Shown here: in pieces, positions 36,470-38,668 of the stretch
Layout: every line of letters starts with the position of its first letter
How positions within the stretch are numbered: position 1 is the stretch's first letter
Assembly (NCBI GenBank): GCA_017882605.1
Contig: JADGPE010000013.1
Coordinates: forward strand, 1-38,668
Direction: 5' to 3'
Origin: Thermoleophilia bacterium
Lineage (GTDB): Bacteria > Actinomycetota > Thermoleophilia > Gaiellales > Gaiellaceae
DNA length: 38,668 nt
Made by a program: the position numbers and the translations under genes
The notes under the pieces: model-generated
Databases searched by the model: none
Told to the model about the DNA's origin: nothing
Seen by the model: the letters and a program-made list of their open reading frames with translations, nothing else

Positions 36470-36558
36470 GGAGGGGTGGCAGAGCGGTCGAATGCGGCGG
36501 TCTCGAAAACCGTTATCCGTCGTTAGGCGGATCGAGGGTTCAAATCCCTCCCCCTCCG
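36470..36558 (+). tRNA. tRNA-Ser, anticodon CGA
   Basis: An 89-nt type II tRNA. Acceptor GGAGGGG/CCCCTCC with discriminator G. The anticodon loop CTCGAAA lies in stem GCGGT/ACCGT (anticodon CGA, codon UCG). The variable arm has a long stem (ATCCG..CGGAT), and the T-arm is GAGGG TTCAAAT CCCTC. No CCA encoded. Confidence 0.96.
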
Positions 36559-36581
36559 CTGTTCGACCTTCGTGGGCGAAG

Positions 36582-37118
36582 TTACAGCTCCCCGCCCGCT
36601 GCGGCGGGGGCGGGGGTCGACGGCGCCGAGCCGCCGACGCCTCCTGCGCGACGCGCGAGGTACTCCTCGACGCGGAGCATGTCGTCGACGCCGGCGCGGT
36701 CGACGACGGCGAGCAGCGCGGACATGCTCGCGACCTCTTCGCGCTGTTCTTCGAGGAACCAGCCGAGGAAGTTCTCGCCGACGTGATCGTGAACCTCGCG
36801 CGCGGTCTCGACGAGCCGGGCGATCTGGCCGGTGACGGTCTTCTCCTGCTCGAGCGCGAGGGCTACCGGCTCGCGATCGTCGCTGAACGACGTCTTCGGC
36901 GCGGCGACGGCCGGTGTGATCACCGTCTCACCGGCGTCGAGCAGGTACTGGACGATCATCATCGCGTGGTTTCGCTCTTCGACAGCCTGCCGATAGAAGT
37001 GGGCGGCCAGCTGTCCGAGGGTTTGCGCGTCGTAGTGCACGGCGATCGCGACGTACTGCTGGGAGGCAGCGAACTCGCTCGCAACCTGCTCGTTCAACTC
37101 GTCCGTGAACCGGTTCAC
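36582..37118 (-). CDS. Ferritin (non-haem iron storage)
   Basis: A 178-aa ferritin-like four-helix bundle. The ferroxidase ligands are visible in ASEFAASQQYVAIA (helix A Glu), VEERNHAMMI (ExxH, helix B), ALALEQEKTVTGQI (helix C) and WFLEEQREEVASM (helix D). The final 20 residues are an Ala/Pro/Gly tail beyond the usual ferritin end. It oxidises and stores iron, and would assemble into 24-mers. It is coupled to an upstream small gene by ATGA overlap. Confidence 0.93.
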   Translation of the reverse strand: MNRFTDELNEQVASEFAASQQYVAIAVHYDAQTLGQLAAHFYRQAVEERNHAMMIVQYLLDAGETVITPAVAAPKTSFSDDREPVALALEQEKTVTGQIARLVETAREVHDHVGENFLGWFLEEQREEVASMSALLAVVDRAGVDDMLRVEEYLARRAGGVGGSAPSTPAPAAAGGEL

Positions 37119-37333
37119 GAGCGGGCCACCTCGAACCGGCCTTCCCAGAGACGCACTCGCCCGCCGAGGCTCACCATCCTCGGCACGATCGTCTCGCCAA
37201 CGATCTGCCAGCCTGTCTCGCCCATCGATGCGCGACAGTCACGATTCACGCAGCGGCGCAAATCCTGGGCGCTGAAGCCGCGCACGACGACGGTCTCTCG
37301 GTGCTCGGCGGACTGGTCGGCGACGGTCGCCAT
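37115..37333 (-). CDS. Small hypothetical protein upstream of ferritin
   Basis: A 72-aa protein (ATG at 37333; an in-frame ATG at 37351 would add six residues). It has two cysteines in RRCVNRDCRASMG and a beta-rich C-terminus (GWQIVGETIVPRMVSLGGRVRLWEGRFEV). I recognise no family. The stop overlaps the ferritin start as ATGA, so the two are co-translated and may share a role in iron handling (inference). TATGGT lies 9 nt upstream of the chosen start. Confidence 0.6.
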   Translation of the reverse strand: MATVADQSAEHRETVVVRGFSAQDLRRCVNRDCRASMGETGWQIVGETIVPRMVSLGGRVRLWEGRFEVARS

Positions 37334-37416
37334 GTAAGGCGGACCATACACGAGGCCCTGGACTTCCCGGCCCAGCGCGCGTGCCTCAGCGGTTCCGGCA
37401 GCTCGCGGGGTTGTGC

Positions 37417-37440
37417 GTGGCCGGGCGGGTGCCCGGCCAC
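37417..37440. terminator. Strong hairpin downstream of the MshEN-protein gene
   Basis: GTGGCCGGGC - GGGT - GCCCGGCCAC is a perfect 10-bp stem with a 4-nt loop, two nt beyond the minus-strand stop. No clear T-tract follows. Confidence 0.6.
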
Positions 37441-37442
37441 CG

Positions 37443-38312
37443 CTAGGACTTGTCGTCGAGCATGTTCGCGAGCTCGCGCAGAGTCTGCTGGATCGACTTG
37501 AGCTGCTCGTTGCGATCGGAGAGATCGGCCGTGCGGTCGGACAGTTCGGCCGTCCGGTCGGACAGCTCGGCTGCCCGCTGGTTCAGGTCGTCCGTGAGCC
37601 TCGTGATCTCGAGGCTGTCCTGCTCACGCCTCGCCTCGGCCTCGACGACGATCGCACGGAGGGAAGCGAGCTGCGAGGTCAGTCCCTCGCTCAGCGTTGC
37701 CGCCACCTTGTCGAAGTCCGAGCTCGTCGGCACACTCAGATCGTTGCCGCGGTCGACGGGCTTCGCTTCGACGACCCCGTCGACACTGCCCGCCAGGAGC
37801 TTGCTGCGGAGGCCGGCGTCGATCGCCGACTTCGCGACGACGACACAGTCGATCCGGTCGCCGAGCAACGAGCGGAGCGCGAGGAGTCGTGCATCGGTCG
37901 GCTCGGCAACCGCCACGACGACGGCGCCGTCCTTGCTGACCTGCATCGGTAGCGCCTCGAGCTTCGTCGCCTCTTCGCGCGACATCCTGCTCAGGGCGTT
38001 CTCGTCGAACGAGATCGCCGAGCGGTCGACGTACCGCAGTTGCCACTGCTTGGCGAGAATCTTCGCGAGGTCGTCCTCGCTCGCCCAGCCTTTGCGGACG
38101 ACGACTTCGCCCAGCCGTTCACCGGTGTCCGTGCCGATGCGAAGTGCCTCTTCGAGGCGACTGTTATCGAGGAACCCTGCCTCGATCAGCATCGTGCCGA
38201 GAGCCGTCCGGATGCCTGTTTCCTTCGAGTGCTCGGCGTCGTCCGAATGGTCGGAATCCTCCGAGTTGTCGGTGTTGTTCGAGTGGTCGAGCACCGCATC
38301 GCTCATCTTCAT
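37443..38312 (-). CDS. Stand-alone MshEN (GspE N-terminal) domain protein with coiled coil
   Basis: A 289-aa protein. Residues 1-32 are Asp/Ser/Asn/His-rich and probably disordered. Residues 36-160 match the GspE/PilB N-terminal (MshEN) domain. LGTMLIEAGFLDNSRLEEAL is followed by the ligand motif RLGEVVVRKGWASEDDLAKI and KQ (67-89), then ALSRMSREEATKLEALPM and VVVAVAEPTDARLLALRSLLG. Residues 205-285 are coiled coil with three ELSDRTA-type heptads. No ATPase domain follows, unlike GspE or PilB. MshEN domains bind c-di-GMP in known cases. The ATG at 38312 has AAGGGG upstream. Confidence 0.83.
   Translation of the reverse strand: MKMSDAVLDHSNNTDNSEDSDHSDDAEHSKETGIRTALGTMLIEAGFLDNSRLEEALRIGTDTGERLGEVVVRKGWASEDDLAKILAKQWQLRYVDRSAISFDENALSRMSREEATKLEALPMQVSKDGAVVVAVAEPTDARLLALRSLLGDRIDCVVVAKSAIDAGLRSKLLAGSVDGVVEAKPVDRGNDLSVPTSSDFDKVAATLSEGLTSQLASLRAIVVEAEARREQDSLEITRLTDDLNQRAAELSDRTAELSDRTADLSDRNEQLKSIQQTLRELANMLDDKS
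37506..37568 (-). repeat. Three 21-nt in-frame repeats encoding ELSDRTA heptads
   Basis: Near-identical 21-nt units encode ELSDRTA, ELSDRTA and DLSDRNE. The exact heptad length suggests growth of the coiled coil by slippage duplication. Confidence 0.7.
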
Positions 38313-38424
38313 TGCCCCTTTTGATCGCATTTGCAATGGCCGCATGTGCGTCAATGTCGGCAGAACTCCTCTACACCTTGAGAGCCGCGTTACAAGTGGC
38401 GAACTGCCGTTGCCGGGGCGCGGC

Positions 38425-38430
38425 TACCCT
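38425..38430 (+). promoter_or_regulatory. -10 element (TACCCT) of tRNA-Ser(GGA)
   Basis: The same hexamer and 11-nt distance as for tRNA-Ser(CGA). A clear -35 is not visible. Confidence 0.45.
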
Positions 38431-38441
38431 TGCCGTCGAAC

Positions 38442-38530
38442 GGAGGGGTGTCCGAGTGGCCTAAGGAGCGCGACTGGAAATCGCGTATGTGCCGAAAGGT
38501 GCATCGAGGGTTCAAATCCCTCTCCCTCCG
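38442..38530 (+). tRNA. tRNA-Ser, anticodon GGA
   Basis: An 89-nt type II tRNA. Acceptor GGAGGGG/TCCCTCC with a closing G-T pair and discriminator G. The anticodon stem CGCGA/TCGCG encloses CTGGAAA (anticodon GGA, codons UCC/UCU). Long variable arm; T-arm GAGGG TTCAAAT CCCTC. Confidence 0.96.
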
Positions 38531-38533
38531 TCT

Positions 38534-38563
38534 GGCGAAAGCCCGCGCTCGCGGGCTTTCGCC
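38534..38563 (+). terminator. Hairpin terminator after tRNA-Ser(GGA)
   Basis: GGCGAAAGCCCGCG and its exact complement are separated by 2 nt, three nt after the tRNA end. The form is like the hairpin at 17805-17838 that I assign to tRNA-Ser(TGA). Confidence 0.7.
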
Positions 38564-38578
38564 GTGAAAGGCCTGCGG

Positions 38579-38584
38579 TACGAT
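38579..38584 (+). promoter_or_regulatory. -10 element (TACGAT) of tRNA-Ser(GCT)
   Basis: TACGAT ends 10 nt before the tRNA 5' end. It implies the gene is transcribed separately from the preceding tRNA, which has its own terminator. Confidence 0.45.
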
Positions 38585-38594
38585 GCGCGCGCCC

Positions 38595-38668
38595 GGAGAA
38601 GTGGCCGAGTGGCTGAAGGCGGCGCCCTGCTAAGGCGTTAGGTGGGGAAATCCCTGCCTCGAGGGTTC
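38595..38668 (+). tRNA. tRNA-Ser, anticodon GCT (cut by window end)
   Basis: The first 74 nt of a type II tRNA: acceptor 5' strand GGAGAAG, anticodon stem GCGCC/GGCGT around CTGCTAA (anticodon GCT, codons AGC/AGU), a long variable arm, and the start of the T-arm (GAGGGTTC). The 3' end is outside the window. Confidence 0.93.

Overview
The window is high-GC, gene-dense bacterial chromosome. Several traits point to Actinomycetota: a NucS-type mismatch endonuclease, a PspA/PspAA/PspAB/HtpX membrane-stress set, an ANTAR output protein, DUF4383 and LapA-type small membrane proteins, frequent GTG starts, and many genes with an actinobacterial-style TANNNT -10 hexamer only 6-7 nt before the start codon. 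A deep class such as Thermoleophilia is my best guess. That is inference from gene content, not a search result.

Layout. 1-4.3 kb: tRNA-Ala(CGC), an SDR, a VOC protein, a secreted Ig-like protein and two overlapping medium-chain dehydrogenases. 4.4-7.3 kb (minus strand): a secreted FG-GAP-like protein, nucS, and an O-methyltransferase behind a metallo-beta-lactamase-fold hydrolase. 7.3-13.7 kb: pspA-pspAA, a zinc-free quinone-reductase-like MDR, a GT-C-like membrane protein, then pspAB and two htpX genes. 13.7-16.4 kb: a cytochrome c lipoprotein, a HAD phosphatase, serS and tRNA-Ser(TGA). 16.3-17.8 kb: a small decayed genomic island inserted in that tRNA, carrying a broken tyrosine recombinase and an FkbM methyltransferase, bounded by a 57-nt direct repeat of the tRNA 3' half. 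17.8-22.9 kb: an orphan amide/urea-type binding protein, several small or secreted proteins of unknown function, and a LapA/ANTAR pair. 23.0-25.7 kb: a secreted protein with a Gly/Ser/Asp tail, an ECF sigma factor fused to a zinc-finger anti-sigma-like segment, a membrane helix and a long low-complexity tail, then DUF4383. 25.7-33.8 kb: housekeeping and metabolic genes (XdhC, YbaK-type deacylase, TAP-like hydrolase, Ca2+/H+ antiporter, flavin reductase, HAD, FabF, thioredoxin-like). 33.8-36.4 kb: an ATP-dependent DNA ligase, an XRE regulator, a LigD-type polymerase and an orphan GroES-like protein. 36.5 kb to the end: tRNA-Ser(CGA), a ferritin, an MshEN-domain coiled-coil protein, tRNA-Ser(GGA) and the 5' part of tRNA-Ser(GCT).

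How the genes work together. The Psp-type genes probably form one envelope-stress module split over two loci. NucS, the ligase and the LigD-type polymerase are repair functions. serS lies 49 bp upstream of a serine tRNA, and all four serine isoacceptors seen here lie within about 22 kb. The most unusual items are the membrane-tethered sigma-factor fusion, the tRNA-Ser mini-island, the stand-alone MshEN protein and the shared leaderless promoter geometry. No CRISPR array, complete prophage or rRNA operon is visible.
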